In this document: positions 32,580 through 43,899 of the stretch, in pieces
Numbering within the stretch: the first letter of the stretch is position 1
Layout of the letters: each line of letters begins with the position of its first letter
DNA from: Hirsutella rhossiliensis
Taxonomy: Eukaryota; Ascomycota; Sordariomycetes; Hypocreales; Ophiocordycipitaceae
Assembly (NCBI RefSeq): GCF_020360975.1
Contig: NW_025408677.1
Span: forward strand, 310,001-374,000
Direction of reading: 5' to 3'
Length of the DNA stretch: 64,000 nucleotides
Notes under the pieces: model-generated
The model's database searches: none
What the model was told of the DNA's origin: nothing
What the model saw: only the letters and a program-made list of their open reading frames with translations
Made by a program: the position numbers and the translations under genes

Positions 32580-33762
32580 TTAAGAAATGAATGCTTGATC
32601 ACTTAGCCTGAAGTTTTGCTCTACCGGATGAGTTAAGACACGCACCTGGCGAAGCTCCGAGGCGGTGCTAACCGACGTTGTTGCAGCTACGAAGTCTGCC
32701 ACTTTCCCGCGACTAAGCCAGCGCTGATCCTTAAGTCCCGGCCCCGTATCTTTTTGCAGAAACCAAAGTGTAACTGTTCTAAGATCTGCCATGTCCCTTG
32801 CGGTGACATCTCTATTCAGTTTCTCTAATTTCTCAGGGCTCGCTGATTCATCTCGTTAGCCACAGGGCGATGGCGTCAGAGAAATGATTGGGGTCCATGG
32901 TACGAATCGGCACTGCGCACCTAGCTTGACGACGCCATTCTGCTTAAGAAGAACGTTTTGGTAGCTCAGCTGCCCATGGCCAAGTCCTTGACGCTCTAAA
33001 TATGCCAAGCCATTTAGTGTCTGACTGTTGAAGGCTGTGTAGCGGATGAAGTGTTCATTGAAGGTTGAAGAAATCTGTGAGTAAATACAGAGAAATGCCA
33101 CCTTAATATATCACTTCCAAGCTAGTGTCAGAGGCTCCTCAGAGAGCCTTTCAGGGGTTCAGGGTTTCTGATGACCCACTTCAACACTGACGATGAGGTA
33201 AGCTACGCGACGGCTCCTCCGAAACGTGGCGTACCTGGCGGAGCAATGCAACGGCTTGCAGCTCACTCGGGTACGCTGGGCAGTTGACGAGTTGACGTAG
33301 CGAAATAGTCATTTCCTCAGACACGAAGTAGAAGCCATTAGGGGAATCGTTGAAGATTTCTAAGATGGACACGATATTTTTGTGCTTGAGATGATAGTAG
33401 GCAAGAGGCAGCTGCCCCGTATCGACCGATGGGAATGATCTAATGTTGACAACTCGGCGAGGTGACTTTGTGCTAATGGCAAGTGAGATATCCCCCTCAA
33501 AATCAAGGATCTTGTAAACCTCTTTGTAACTATTCCATGGCTTCCCCGTTTTGGCGGCAGGGATATCTCTCCCAGTCTGAGCTTCGTCGTCGGTGGAGCT
33601 TGGTCCGTCCCCCCTCCGCAGCGGGCGTCTATTCCAGTATGAAAAGGCTTTTGAGGCCTTGGCCTTATCCGTGTCGCCTTCCGTCATAGAAGGCGGTTGG
33701 GGGGCATCGTGATTTGAGAAAAGGTGAGTAGATCGGCCACGACGGTTCGTATTCAAGTTCAT
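32580..33762 (-). CDS. Fungal pseudokinase (protein-kinase-like), solo LTR in intron 1
   Basis: Three exons are proposed on the minus strand: 33762-33235, 33020-32921 and 32842-32580 (296 residues). The N-lobe has the glycine-loop region near ILDFEGDISLAIS, and YHLKHKNIVSILEIF followed by FYFVSEEMTISLRQLV. The C-lobe has LNGLAYLERQGLGHGQLSYQN, where HG replaces the HRD of active kinases, and there is no DFG (VKLA in its place). This is the layout of a lineage-expanded ascomycete family of inactive kinases. Intron 1 would be 48 nt without a 161-bp solo LTR and its 5-bp duplication. The duplication keeps a GTCAG acceptor next to exon 2, so splicing may survive. Intron 2 is 78 nt (GTGCGC...CTAAC...CAG). 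Start ATG 33762 is the first in frame; an upstream exon is possible. Confidence 0.65.
33026..33186. repeat. Solo LTR, 161 bp, with 5-bp target duplication
   Basis: It begins TGTTGAAGG and ends CTTCAACA, with CTGAC on both sides (33021-33025 and 33187-33191). A nearly identical 161-bp copy lies at 58638-58798 beside a polypurine tract. No internal element is left, so it is a solo LTR from LTR-LTR recombination or a very short non-autonomous element. It lies at the 3' end of intron 1 of the pseudokinase gene. Confidence 0.85.
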
Positions 33763-33881
33763 TGCTGTTTCTAAGCTCGCACCATCCTCTTGTTCGGGGC
33801 CGAGGGATACCAAAGACTCTTAAGAAGTCTTCGTGTCGCAGCAGATTCTGGCTCTATGTAGGTCTACTCGAGAGTAACGTA

Positions 33882-36276
33882 CCTCACTGAGTCATGCAAC
33901 GCACCACGTCATGCAACAAATTGCCCGACCGGCAAGCCAGAGCGAAAATTAATCCTGCAACCGACACAACCATTTAAAATACTATTAAACATCACAATTA
34001 TGTGAAACACTTCATACAGAGTCTATCTATATGATGGTTTTCTTAGGAAATATGAGCAGGCGGTCTTGTGGTCCGCCCAGACCTGAGAGACTGAGAAACC
34101 GGCCTCCATACTTCCCTGCGCTTCCGTCGAACGGGAGGTATGTCTTTACCCCTAAAGCTCCGGGACTGTGGTCTCGAGCCACTGAAGCTTCAGAACCAAT
34201 CTTTACCCTTTCTTCCTCCGAGTTGTTGCGTGGTTGAATGCCCGTCGCGCAAACCCGCTTCCAACGCCCTCGTTTTTCTCACCGCTACCATGTCTTTGTG
34301 CCCTCTTACACCAGGCTTTGACGTAGCAGCTACCTCAAACTTGACTTCCCGAATAGCCTGGCGCTCAGCCTCGCGTGCAGACCTCTCTGCTTTTAATTTT
34401 GCTGCGGCCTCCCGTTTCTCAGCTCGCTTTGCCTCGCGCTCCGCAGCACGCTCTGTCTTCTCTCGAGAACGCTGCTCTCGCAAGGCCTGACGCATTGCAG
34501 CCCGCTATTTTTTCTTCTCGGCAGATTCTCGAGCCTTTTCTTCACGTGATATGGCTACCTGGAGTGGACGATCTTCAATGGCTTGCTTGCGCTGCTCGTC
34601 GGCCTGTGCCTTGTCCGTCTGACGTCGCCGCGCCAGTTCCACCTTGGCTGGACTGAAAAAGACCGGCTGGCCACCACTTTCTTCTGGATTGAAAAGGCCC
34701 AAGGCCTTTCTGCGTTTCCTTTATGTGCAAGTTTGAGCGCTTCCTGTAGATCTCGATTTTCGTGTTGTACGAGCTCATATTGTGTCGCCAGTTTCTCTGA
34801 TGCTCGGGAGAGCGCTGTGACTCGGGAGTCCATCAGCCCTTCCTTGCGGAGACGGCGGGTAATGCGCCGAATAGCCCGAAGAGAGCCTGGAGTCTTCATC
34901 GCCCTTTCCTCAGATGCAGTTTGTGGGGGTGTCACATCACTGCTGTGGCTAATCTTGGACAATACTTTGCCGGGGTCGAGTGGATGGATTCCTGTGGCCC
35001 GCCAACCAGCCTCGATATTTTTGGCCGTAAATGCCTGGTTCCACGCATCACGAAAGAGTGGCCAAAAGTTCCGTTTGGTAAGGCGAATTAACCCCCATCC
35101 AATGGACACCAGCTGCTCGGAACCTTGAGCATAATAGGTGGAGAGTGCGGAAAACAGGTCAACATCGAGTGGTTGAAGCCGATGAGTTGAGTGCGATGGC
35201 AACACAGCAATGAGAATTCGATTCCGATCGGCATAGTCAATGAATTTCAGGTTAATGTGACTATTGTGACCGTCTAAAATTAAGAGACGGTAGGCACGAC
35301 CAGCCTTTTGCTTCGTATGGCAGTCAAATATGCGCTGAAGCCAGTGTAAACCCAGTGCGTCACAACTCCAGCCGTTTTCCGTACTGGCGAAGAAGGCTAC
35401 TTCGCTGGAATGGTCAAAATCCTCAAGCCAAGTATCTTGGAAGTCTTTTGACTCCCCTTTGTAAATGAGGGCCGGTGGCAGGTACGAATAATCTGCACAT
35501 ATGGCAGCGATCAGCGTGATGAACTCCCGGTTCCCGTCTTGGCTTGCCCCGACCAGTTTTCCGCGCCTGAGGGCTTCTCGGGGGACAACTCGCTTGGCGG
35601 AGCGAGAGAGACCAATTTGGAATCCCTTCTCGTCAAAATTATAAACATTTGAGGGACTGATGTTGTACTTTTCGATCTTTTCGCGGAGCTAGTTGGATTC
35701 GGTCAGAAATGGCGACTTTACGGCATTTGACCGAGTATTGTCGGCAGTATACCCTTGAAATGACGATAAAAGCAGTCTTACTAAATTGAAGAAGTTTTGA
35801 AATGCCTGAATTATCAGCAGCCTTCCGCTGATGATCTATGGTGCGCAAATACAAGCTCGAAAGACGGTCATGGTGTCGCTTGCGGAAGCGGCTCACCCAG
35901 TTGACACCAAGCTTTGTCCCTGCGATTTCCTCGGCGATATTCTTCAACATCTGAGGGGTAGGCGGGATACCACGGTTGGTCAGCTTATTGACGTGCCCAA
36001 TAAGAATCTCCTCCTGCGCGCTGGTGAGTTTCTGTCGCGAGTAAGAGTTCGCGTCGTGATTTGAGGCTGTTTTGCCTTTGAAGCGGCGCCACAGCGTGGA
36101 TTTGTCGATATTGTATTTCCTCGCGGTCTCTGCATATTTAGGGCGATCTTGGGATTGCAGTTCTATAATTGCCTCTGCAATACGAGTGTTGTGGTCCATA
36201 TCGCGTCAATTTGAAGAAGACGCGTCAGGTGTTGAAAATTGTTGCATGACCTAGTGCGTTGCATGACGCAGTGGGG
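33882..36276 (-). mobile_element. Pogo/Fot1-like transposon 3
   Basis: TIRs CCTCACTGAGTCATGCAACG at the left and the inverse of CCCCACTGCGTCATGCAACG at the right; about 40 bp with a few mismatches. Each TIR holds GTCATGCAAC twice. TA flanks both ends (33880-33881, 36277-36278). Length 2395 bp. It carries one minus-strand transposase and abuts the left composite element at 36279. Confidence 0.88.
34190..36199 (-). pseudogene. Pogo-like transposase 3
   Basis: Minus-strand start ATG 36199. Residues 1-60 are a psq-type helix-turn-helix (ARKYNIDKSTLWRRFKGK), followed by a CENP-B-type domain (GIPPTPQMLKNIAEEI...NWVSRFRKRH). The DDE core has NVYNFDEKGFQIGL (about 35640), LLILDGHNSHINLKF (about 35280) and STHRLQPLDVDLFSAL (about 35180). 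The C-terminus is a long charged coiled coil (about 34700-34200). Breaks: a frame change near 35690 and an in-frame TAG at about 34505. Such transposases cut and paste DNA at TA sites. Confidence 0.8.
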
Positions 36277-36288
36277 TAGGGAGCCAAT

Positions 36289-38700
36289 GCAATGCAATGC
36301 AATTTATTCCGCCCGGAGGGACCAACCCTAGAGGGCCGCGACACTCAGCTATTTACAGATCCTCCACTTTCGACTGCAACACCCAGAAGCCCCACATTTT
36401 GCTCCTATCCGTACATTTCAGCCTCCAATTTCGCCGTTGACAGGCCTGCTTGAAGGCCCATTTCTCCAAGTGTTCAGCATCCTATTCTCAGCAGCTGAAG
36501 CCCGGTCTGTCAATGAGAGGCTGTATGGTGCTAGTACTGTGCACTCTGGTTTGCCAGTACTGTCATCGTTGGTCCGTGTCTAGTCTCCCGGTTGCCATCG
36601 CGAATTTGATCGTAGCGCGTACTGCTGGTAGGTTCGGCTTCCATTTGTCGCCATCGGACATCGACTTCCTCCTAGGAAGAAAGACAGATTTCCATCTTGG
36701 TTCGATTGCATTTCATCATGCTTTCTTTCAGAGATCCATGCCTTACATCGAAAGAGGAAGTGCTCCACTGTCTCGATTGCTTGACCACAGCCACATAGGT
36801 CGCTTTCTGCCGCCTGTATTCCATGAAGGTAACTATTGAGTCTCGATTTGCCTGTGCGAAGTTGCGCAAGTACTCGCTTCTTTCCCACTAAGTGAGTCGT
36901 AGATCGTTCGCGTATGTCTGCCTGGTAACGCCGTGTCAATTCTTTTCGAGTATCTTCCCACTCGCAGGAATTTCCAGTCTTTGCTGTTGCAGTCCAGAGA
37001 GCACTAGTCTTGTTCTTGTCGAGCGGGCTTGAAATGGCGAGTTCTCCTGGATGCGCCCTCGCGTGTCGCTTTCCGCGCTGCTGCCTTTGCTTTTGCCCCA
37101 ACGCAAACCCTTCAGCTCTGCCGGGGCCCATATCATACGAATCGAAACACCCCGTTGCCGGAAGAGCCTGACATGCTTGTAAATTTCTTGATGATGTATT
37201 GGCCCGACTGCTGGCGCGGTTGGCCAATCGCCTGCATGGCCGATCTGTTGCTTGTGACAAAGACTAGCTCTCTTTGCTCGAGTCGCGCTGGCATACATCG
37301 CAGAGCCGTGGCAATCGCCTCCAGCTCCGCGACATATGGGTTTTGATCTTCTCGCGGCCCCAGAGTGATGGAATAGCTCGCCAGTGCTTCTTGCTCGTTG
37401 TTGACTCTCGTATCTCGAACACAGCCTCCCATGCCGACTACGCCTCGCCTTTCGGATGAGCTCGTCGCGACGACAATGCCTTGCGCTTTCGCAACCAACT
37501 CAGCTGCCTGGTCATCATCGAGGTCACAGAGAACACGAATGCGGTCTTCCCACGGGGCCACCGCGTATTCTCTGATGACTTCCAATCTTTGACCTGCTGA
37601 CTCTCCATGCTCTTGAGCCATCGTTTGCAGTGGGGACGTGAATCTTCGGCACACTCTGATGCCCAGCCGGGCGAGAGGATGCGCCCTCGGAGAGTACGAA
37701 CGCTGATCCAAAACCTCGCCGCTGCTTGAGTGTGCCGATTTACCACCGGCCGAATGCTTGCCTCTGCTTCCGCGACTGCCGTCGACACGGTACGGAACGC
37801 TCGGTCACCGCCTGCGCCCCTACCATCTGTGCTCGATTCAACCAGTAGCCCTCCTCACTCCGCATGCATGAGCCCAGACAGTGGAGGCATAATCCATAGC
37901 AGGCGCAACCGCAGCCGTGAACAACTGCCTGGCCACCCGGGGCGACAATCCACGCAGTCTTTTCAGCTGCATCGCGGTTTCCAGTCCCTTCGATGCCGCT
38001 CGTGCCATATGCTCCTTATATCGTAGTTTTGCATCCATGACCACCCCAGCACCTTGGCGTTTTCCTGTGGCCAGATCGTTCTTCCTTTGATAACAAATGG
38101 ACTTGAGCTAGAGCGCTCGGCCATTCGTGTAAAGTGAATGATGGTCGTCTTGTCGCCCTCGAACGTCGCCCCGCTCCGCTTTTCCCACTCTAGGGCACGG
38201 TCGATGATGGACTGGATTCCGTCCCGGTTCGACTCTGCAGTCGAGCCTGTGACCTGCCGAGTAATCGTCCACGAATGCGATTGATCCTCCGGAGGTGCTG
38301 ATTTTGGTCTGCACTAGGTCTGCGTTGAAGAAAAGAAAGAGAATCGGCGAAAGCGGCGATCCCTGGGGAAGACCTGCTTGTGGGAGCTCTTGCTGTGCGG
38401 TACAGTGTCCATTGACCGTGATGCTGGCCGTCCGCTCAGAGCAGAATGCGTCTACCCACCTGACCAGCTCGCGGGCAAACCCTCGCTGCGAGCCGTTGTA
38501 GAAGCCTATCCTGAACACTCCGTTATAAGCACCCTTGACGTCGAAGTTCACAAGACTAAGCACCTTGCCCATTCGCCATGCTTTGTAGATTTTCTCTTGC
38601 AGGAGCACGAGAGCCTGCTCCGCGGAACGCCTCTTCCTGGCTCCAAAGTGGTTAGTTGGCAACAGCCCAAACGTTTCCACCGCAAAGGAAATCCGCTCGG
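36289..38700 (-). mobile_element. 5'-truncated LINE with RNase H, left copy
   Basis: Coding pieces on the minus strand: reverse transcriptase with GLPQGSPLSPILFLFFNADL (about 38340) and IAFVDDYSA (about 38280). RNase H has RRGVVGMGGCVRDT and YVAELEAIATALRC (about 37330). A C-terminal zinc finger has CGCGQAIETVEHFLFRC (about 36770). The 3' end has AATAAA and a pentamer tail (ATTGC, three units here). A 5-bp duplication, ATTGG, flanks it (plus-strand CCAAT at 36284-36288 and 38701-38705). The 5' part (ORF1, endonuclease, N-terminal RT) is missing. The order RT, RNase H, CCHC fits Tad/I-type fungal LINEs. Several frame changes break the frame. Confidence 0.85.
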
Positions 38701-38809
38701 CCAATAGGCTCACGGTACCCGCGAATCTAATATTTCGCGGGCACCGTGACAATGACTAAGCAGATGTCGCAGGGGGGGAGCCAATAGGCTCACGGTACCC
38801 GCGAATCTA
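38701..38809. repeat. Tandemly doubled MULE end, left copy
   Basis: A 75-bp piece of the MULE TIR (CCAATAGGCTCACGG...CAGATGTCGCAGGGG) at 38701-38775 is followed by a second copy that starts GGGAGCCAATAGG at 38776. The second copy is interrupted at 38808-38809 (TA) by pogo-like element 1. The same doubling exists at 53696-53850. Confidence 0.85.
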
Positions 38810-40894
38810 ACGTAATCCACCCCCTTCCCGGTCAGACCCCCTACTCGGTCAAAAATTCCCCACCGACTAGACCCGCACCTTACGCGAGACAAACGGAGCA
38901 CAATACCACGACATATTTACTCCAAGAGACAAGTAACTCGATTAGGACTATCTATTACACGTACGGGCAGTGTGTTCAAAAGACCTGCACTTACTACACC
39001 GTGGTGGTGCACGCTGTCTTGGGACACTCAGCTCTTCTATAAGTCGTTGGTCCCGCTCCTTCTTCCCGCCGTCGCTTGGCCCGCTCATCTTCCTTTGCTC
39101 TCTGTTTCTTGACCCGCTCCTCTTCCTTTCTCGCCGTAGCTTGAACCATTCCTCGTTCTCTTGTCGCCGTCGCTCGGCCCGCTCTTCTCCTTCTTGTCGT
39201 CGCTTGGCCCGCCTCGTCCTTCTCTCGCCGGCGCTTAGTCCTCTCCTCTTCTTCCACTCTCCGTCGCTTAACCCGCTCTTCTTCTTCTTCTCTCCGTTGC
39301 TTTATCCTAACCGTGCCCTCTGCAACCGATAGAGTACCGCCGTCGCCAATGTATTCACGGCGCTGTTCTTTCTCTGCTTTCGCCGCTGGTTTTCTGACCG
39401 AAGTTGCCGGTTTTCGTCGGCAAGGAGGGCGGCGCTGTGCATGGCCATTTGACATCCTTTGATAAGCTGGTTGATAGCTTGTGAAACTGGCGAGTCTGTA
39501 TTTTGTGGCCGGCGTTGAAGAAGCCTTTCGGCGTGAGTGGTAAGCTGGTTGACGTTATGCGGAGTCTTGGCTGCTTCCAGGCTCTTGTTGGGACTTGGAG
39601 TATTCTTGTCGCCGTGATCGTTACCGACTTTGTCAACCTGAACTTGTAACCGCGATAATACTCTGTTTGGGTCAAACGGAAAAAGGCCTGTTGCCATAAA
39701 TCCGCTTCGGATATTCGACGGCGAAAGTGCTTGTCGGCGAGCGTCTAAGTACATGGGAAGGAAGTCCTGCTTGTCGATATGATGGATCCCAGCGAGCATT
39801 TTCTCTTAACCTTTCGGCCGTATATGGTTTTCAACGGCGAAAAGCACCCGACATCAAGAGGCTGCAAGAGATGTGAGGAATGTGCAGGCATTTGGAGTAC
39901 TACGATGGAATTGGCCGTACAGTACTTGTCAAATTCCGGCGTGACGTGACTGCCGTGCCCGTCGAGAATAAGAAGTCGATGCGTACCAACCGTACGGCGC
40001 CGTGTATTCGGATCAAAGACTTCCTTTAACCAATTCAAAGCAAGGTCGTCGGAAGTCCAGCCATTCTCACTAACGGCGATATGCCAGTCATCGGGCACTC
40101 CTGATTCGTACCAGCTTGCTTGGTGTAACTTGCCCTGGAAGATAACCTTCGCCGGTAAAGCCCAACCTTGGCAGTTGATAGACTCGATCACAGTAACCCA
40201 TTCTCGATTTCCAGGCTGCGTGAGTACTGCCCGACCTCGCCGGTCAGACCGGGTAAGGACTCTCGCCGTTGCAGCGACTCCATTTGAAACCCCGTCTCAT
40301 CAAAGTTATAGACATCCTCGTCAAGAATCCCCATTTCTGTTTCGTCGCCGCGACTCGATCGTACCATCCTTGGATCTTTTGGGGGTCTTCGCATTTGGCT
40401 CGTTGGTAGTCGTATCGGCGAGAGTACTTTGCCTTGATTTCGCCGTGGCGGCCAACAAACTTCCGCACCCAGTTTTCCCGACAGGATCTTTGCCTCGCTC
40501 GGAAAGCAATAAGTTGGCCATCCGACGAGTGTAAGCCACTGTCGGCGGCATCCCTCGCTCGTCCATCGACAAGATCCATTGTACCAGGGCAGTCTCTTCC
40601 GTCGCCGTCAACTTCAGGTTGTTCATCTGAGCGTCGCGTCGGCGAATGACACCGCGCAGTCGATCAGATACTGTCGATTGAGGGACGTCGTATGCGGCCG
40701 CAGCCTTGCGGGTACTTTTGAATTGGCCCTGCTGATAGGCCCTGACGGCGAGCAGGACCCGTTCTTCGCGTGGAACCGATTGGTCTCCCGTTGCCGTCAT
40801 AGTGCTCGGTTTGTCTTGCCATAAGTGTGGGTCGCCGCGTGGAGACTTTTTCTGACCGAGTAGGGGGTCTGACCGGGAAGGGGGTGGATTACGT
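38810..40894 (-). mobile_element. Pogo/Fot1-like transposon 1, inside the MULE TIR
   Basis: TIRs of about 43 bp begin ACGTAATCCACCCCCTTCCC and are near perfect. TA flanks both ends (38808-38809 and 40895-40896). Removing it restores the uninterrupted CGCGAATCTAATATTTCGCG seen at the other MULE ends, which proves the insertion. Length 2085 bp; one minus-strand transposase. Confidence 0.92.
38994..40800 (-). pseudogene. Pogo-like transposase 1
   Basis: Start ATG 40800. The psq-type helix-turn-helix reads FKSTRKAAAAYDVPQSTVSD, then a CENP-B-like region (GMPPTVAYTRRMANLLLSE) and frame changes near 40480. The DDE part has VYNFDETGFQMES (about 40310), LLILDGHGSHVTPEF (about 39970) and HSSHLLQPLDVGCFSPLK (about 39880). 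The C-terminal region is a very long charged coiled coil (RREEEEERVKRRRVEEEE and similar) ending near 38994. At least four frame changes. Domain set and TA target site agree with the pogo/Fot1 family. Confidence 0.8.
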
Positions 40895-41036
40895 TAATAT
40901 TTCGCGGGCACCGTGACAATGACTAAGCAGATGTCGCAGGGGAACGCGAGCCCGGTGACCGCGCGTGTTATTGACGGTCGACAACGCGCCTCAGCAAAAG
41001 CACCCGTCCGCTTAAACATGCTGTAGCGACCGTTAA

Positions 41037-43717
41037 ATGGGTCCGCCTTCTCTCGGGCCGACTGCACCGTTTGCCGAAGACTGTCTTCCACCGGAACTTG
41101 ACTACGACTCTCGCGATGACCTCCTCATTTCGATCAACGCTTGGGCTGCGACGCGGGCTATGCCTTCACAACGGAAAGTCCACCAGAGCCAAGGGTGGCA
41201 GACAGACAGTGACCTTCGCGTGCGACCGGTCTTGTCGACCCCAAATCCGTCGATAGAACGTCAGCGAAAGACAACAACCCGAGGGACGGGCTGTGAGTTT
41301 TCGATTTTGGCCAAAGAATCAGCCGACAGGCAATCTTGGGCTGTGCGACACCGCCCAGACAAACGATTTTCCTGCATAATCACGCGCCCAGTCGCCACCC
41401 TTCTGCTCATCCTGCTCATCGTAGGTTGACGGAGAAAGATATTGAAAAGTTATCGCGCCTTTCTAATGCCGGCATTGTCCCAAAAGATATTCGGACCTAT
41501 ATACGACAGAACTGCGATTCTCTTGCCACACAACAAGACATTTACAATGGAATTGCAGCTACCAAGAGAGATGTATGCGAAGGGCAAAGTTCAATTCACG
41601 CTTTGGCCAGTCAGCTCGACCAGGAGGGGTTTTGGAGTCGGATCCAACCCGGCCAAGACGGCCGAGTGACCGCAGTCCTGTTCGCTCATCCAGAGTCCTT
41701 GACGTATCTCCAGGCATACCCAGATGTCTTGTTGCTAGATTGCACGTACAAGACGAACAAACACGGCATGCCGCTCCTCGACATGATAGGAGTAGATGCT
41801 TGTCAGCGATCATTTTGCATAGCATTTGCATTCCTTGGTGGGGAGACCGAAGCTGACTTCGTGTGGGCGTTGGATCGCCTGAGGTCACTGTACGAACACC
41901 ATAGCGCCCGCTTACCCTCTGTCGTCCTAACAGACCGCTGCATCGCCTGTATGAACGCCGTTGCCATTTCCTTTCCCACTTCTTGCTCACTACTCTGTCT
42001 GTGGCATGCCAACAAGGCCGTCCTCCGCTATTGCCGGCCAGCCTTCGTCCGCCAGGACCAACCGGAGTCCACAAACGCAGAGACAATTGATACGTCAGAG
42101 AGCAACGGCTGGTCTGAGTTCTACCAATTCTGGCACTCGATCATGGCTGCACCAAACGAAGAAGCATTCAAGGACCGAGCTACGCAATTCGAGAAGAAGT
42201 ACCTACCCAACCACCTCAAACAAGTTGGATACATCAAAACTTTCTGGCTTGAAGGGTATAAGGAAAAGCTTGTTAAGGCTTGGGTTGATCAACATGCTCA
42301 TTTTGGAAATACAGTCACGTCGCGCGTGGAGGGCATACATGCATTGTTGAAGGCCCATCTCAAAAAGTCCACGCTAAATCTTTTCGAGGCTTGGAGGGCG
42401 ATGAAGCACGCGTTACTCAATCAACTGTCAGACTTGAGATCGAATCAAGCCCGACAGCAGATTCGGGTCCCAATTGAGCTCTCTGGGCCCTTATACGCTT
42501 CAGTGCGCGGTTGGGTCTCCCATGAAGCGCTGAGAAAGGTGGAGGAGCAGCGGAAGATGCTTGGTAGGAGAGATCCTCCCCCACCGCCAACTTGCACGGG
42601 GGCTTTCACCAAGTCCCACGGGCTGCCTTGCCTTCACACTCTAAAATCTTTGCAAGAGCAAGGACAAGTACTCTTACTTGAGCACTTCCATACGCACTGG
42701 CACCTGCAGCGGGATGGAACTCCCGGCCGCTGCTAGAGCCGCGCCAGCGAATCGAGTCGACCTTAGCAAGTTCGGCTATTCCCAAGCAGAGCACTCGGAG
42801 AGAACCCAGTGCATTTGAGAGTATCGAGGAGGCTCGTAAAGCGCCACCCACATGCAGCAGGTGCCATACGGTTGGTCATAGGATGACCGCGAAAGCCTGC
42901 CCGCTGCGCTTTGGAGAGCTGCTTCAAGAGACTACGTCGTCGATGCATTCACGATCGGTGTCACCATCGGAGATCGTACCGTCATCCCAGTACGTGCAAG
43001 CCGCTTTGGACGCACAGGAGCCAGAGCTTGCAACTGAGCCGCCAACTGATGCGTCCCTGGCGACGGATTTGGGAGTGTCGCAGGAACCCTTACAATTCTG
43101 CCCACTACAGCTCCAGACCATCCTCCTGCCCAGTCGGGTCAGTCCTTTCACGCCGAAATAGGTTCAGTTGCCACGACCTTTCCGGTGACCAAGATTCCGG
43201 GCCCGTACCGGGTCCGCCCCGCGATGCCACTGAGCTGCTGGTATCGCCACCACCTATCTCACCTGACTTGCCAGCCCCACCGCCGCCGAAATATGATTCA
43301 CCAGAAGCTATACACAAAAGTTATACCGCTGCAAGAAGCGCATGGTATGCAGCGCAGCCGGCCGGCAGCATCAAGACAAACCAACAATACCGCAAGGCAA
43401 TGAGGCTTCCAGCTAGGTATGACAAGCAAAGCTATGAATGGTGTATGGACTACAAACAAATGTCCAGGCATTGCGCCACTACAACGGGGTTGAGAGCATG
43501 GACGAAAGAAGAAATGATGGCATACCTTGACTGGAGCCATGCAGAAGATCAGCGTGTTGAAGCCCAGATCATGAAGGAGATGGGAGACAATCCGTTAGCC
43601 AACACACGGAAGGGCGTGGCCGACATTTGGCGACAGGTAGAAAAGGACAGCCGAGAGCAGGAAACGCTGTATTCTGCACATGTTGAGGCAGATGATTGTA
43701 TTTTCGTCGAGCCGTAG
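41037..43717 (+). pseudogene. MULE transposase, left copy
   Basis: Start ATG 41037 (MGPPSLGPTAPFAEDCLPPE). It has a FAR1-like N-terminal domain, then the MULE core with DVLLLDCTYKTNKHGMPLLD (about 41730-41790), VVLTDRCIACMNAV (about 41930) and LCLWHANKAVLRY (about 41995). A SWIM zinc finger follows (CTGAFTKSHGLPCLHTL, about 42595), a second knuckle CSRCHTVGHRMTAKAC (about 42860), and a conserved tail to 43717. A one-base loss near 41367 (TTTTCC against TTTTCCC in the right copy) and further indels near 42722, 42815 and 43075 break the frame. It would cut at the TIRs and make the 9-bp target duplications typical of Mutator elements. Confidence 0.85.
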
Positions 43718-43835
43718 TTGGCTCTACTGATATTAGCAGCTCTTTAGTTCTAGTAGACAGTAGACTCACACATACGACGAGCACAGTGCCGACAGACTAC
43801 CCGCATCATGGCTTTACGCAGACAACGGACTGTGA

Positions 43836-43899
43836 TTAGTCATTTTCGCGGTGCCCGCGAAATATTAGATTCGCGGGTACCGTGAGCCTATTGGCTCCC
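43836..43899. repeat. MULE right TIR, left copy
   Basis: 64 bp, inverse of 50735-50798. It contains an inner palindrome (GGTGCCCGCGAA...TTCGCGGGTACC), so each end can itself fold. Confidence 0.85.

Larger units (their letters stand above)
36279..43899. mobile_element. Composite MULE-LINE transposon, left copy
   Basis: Begins GGGAGCCAATGCAATGC and ends ATTGGCTCCC. From left to right: LINE fragment (minus), a tandem TIR end, a TIR holding pogo-like element 1, then the MULE transposase (plus) and its right TIR. Without the 2087-bp pogo insertion (with TA) it is 5534 bp. The same modules occur in inverted order at 50735-55954. The 9-mers next to the ends do not match, so this copy has lost its original flanks: its left edge meets a pogo element near the pseudokinase promoter, and its right edge cuts copia B. 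Confidence 0.85.

Noticed and set aside
32843..32920. Premature stop in the pseudokinase
   Set aside because: A 78-nt intron with GTGCGC donor and CTAAC branch point removes it and joins the C-lobe in frame.
38994..39455. Separate coiled-coil protein gene
   Set aside because: It is the C-terminal tail of pogo-like transposase 1, inside its TIRs.
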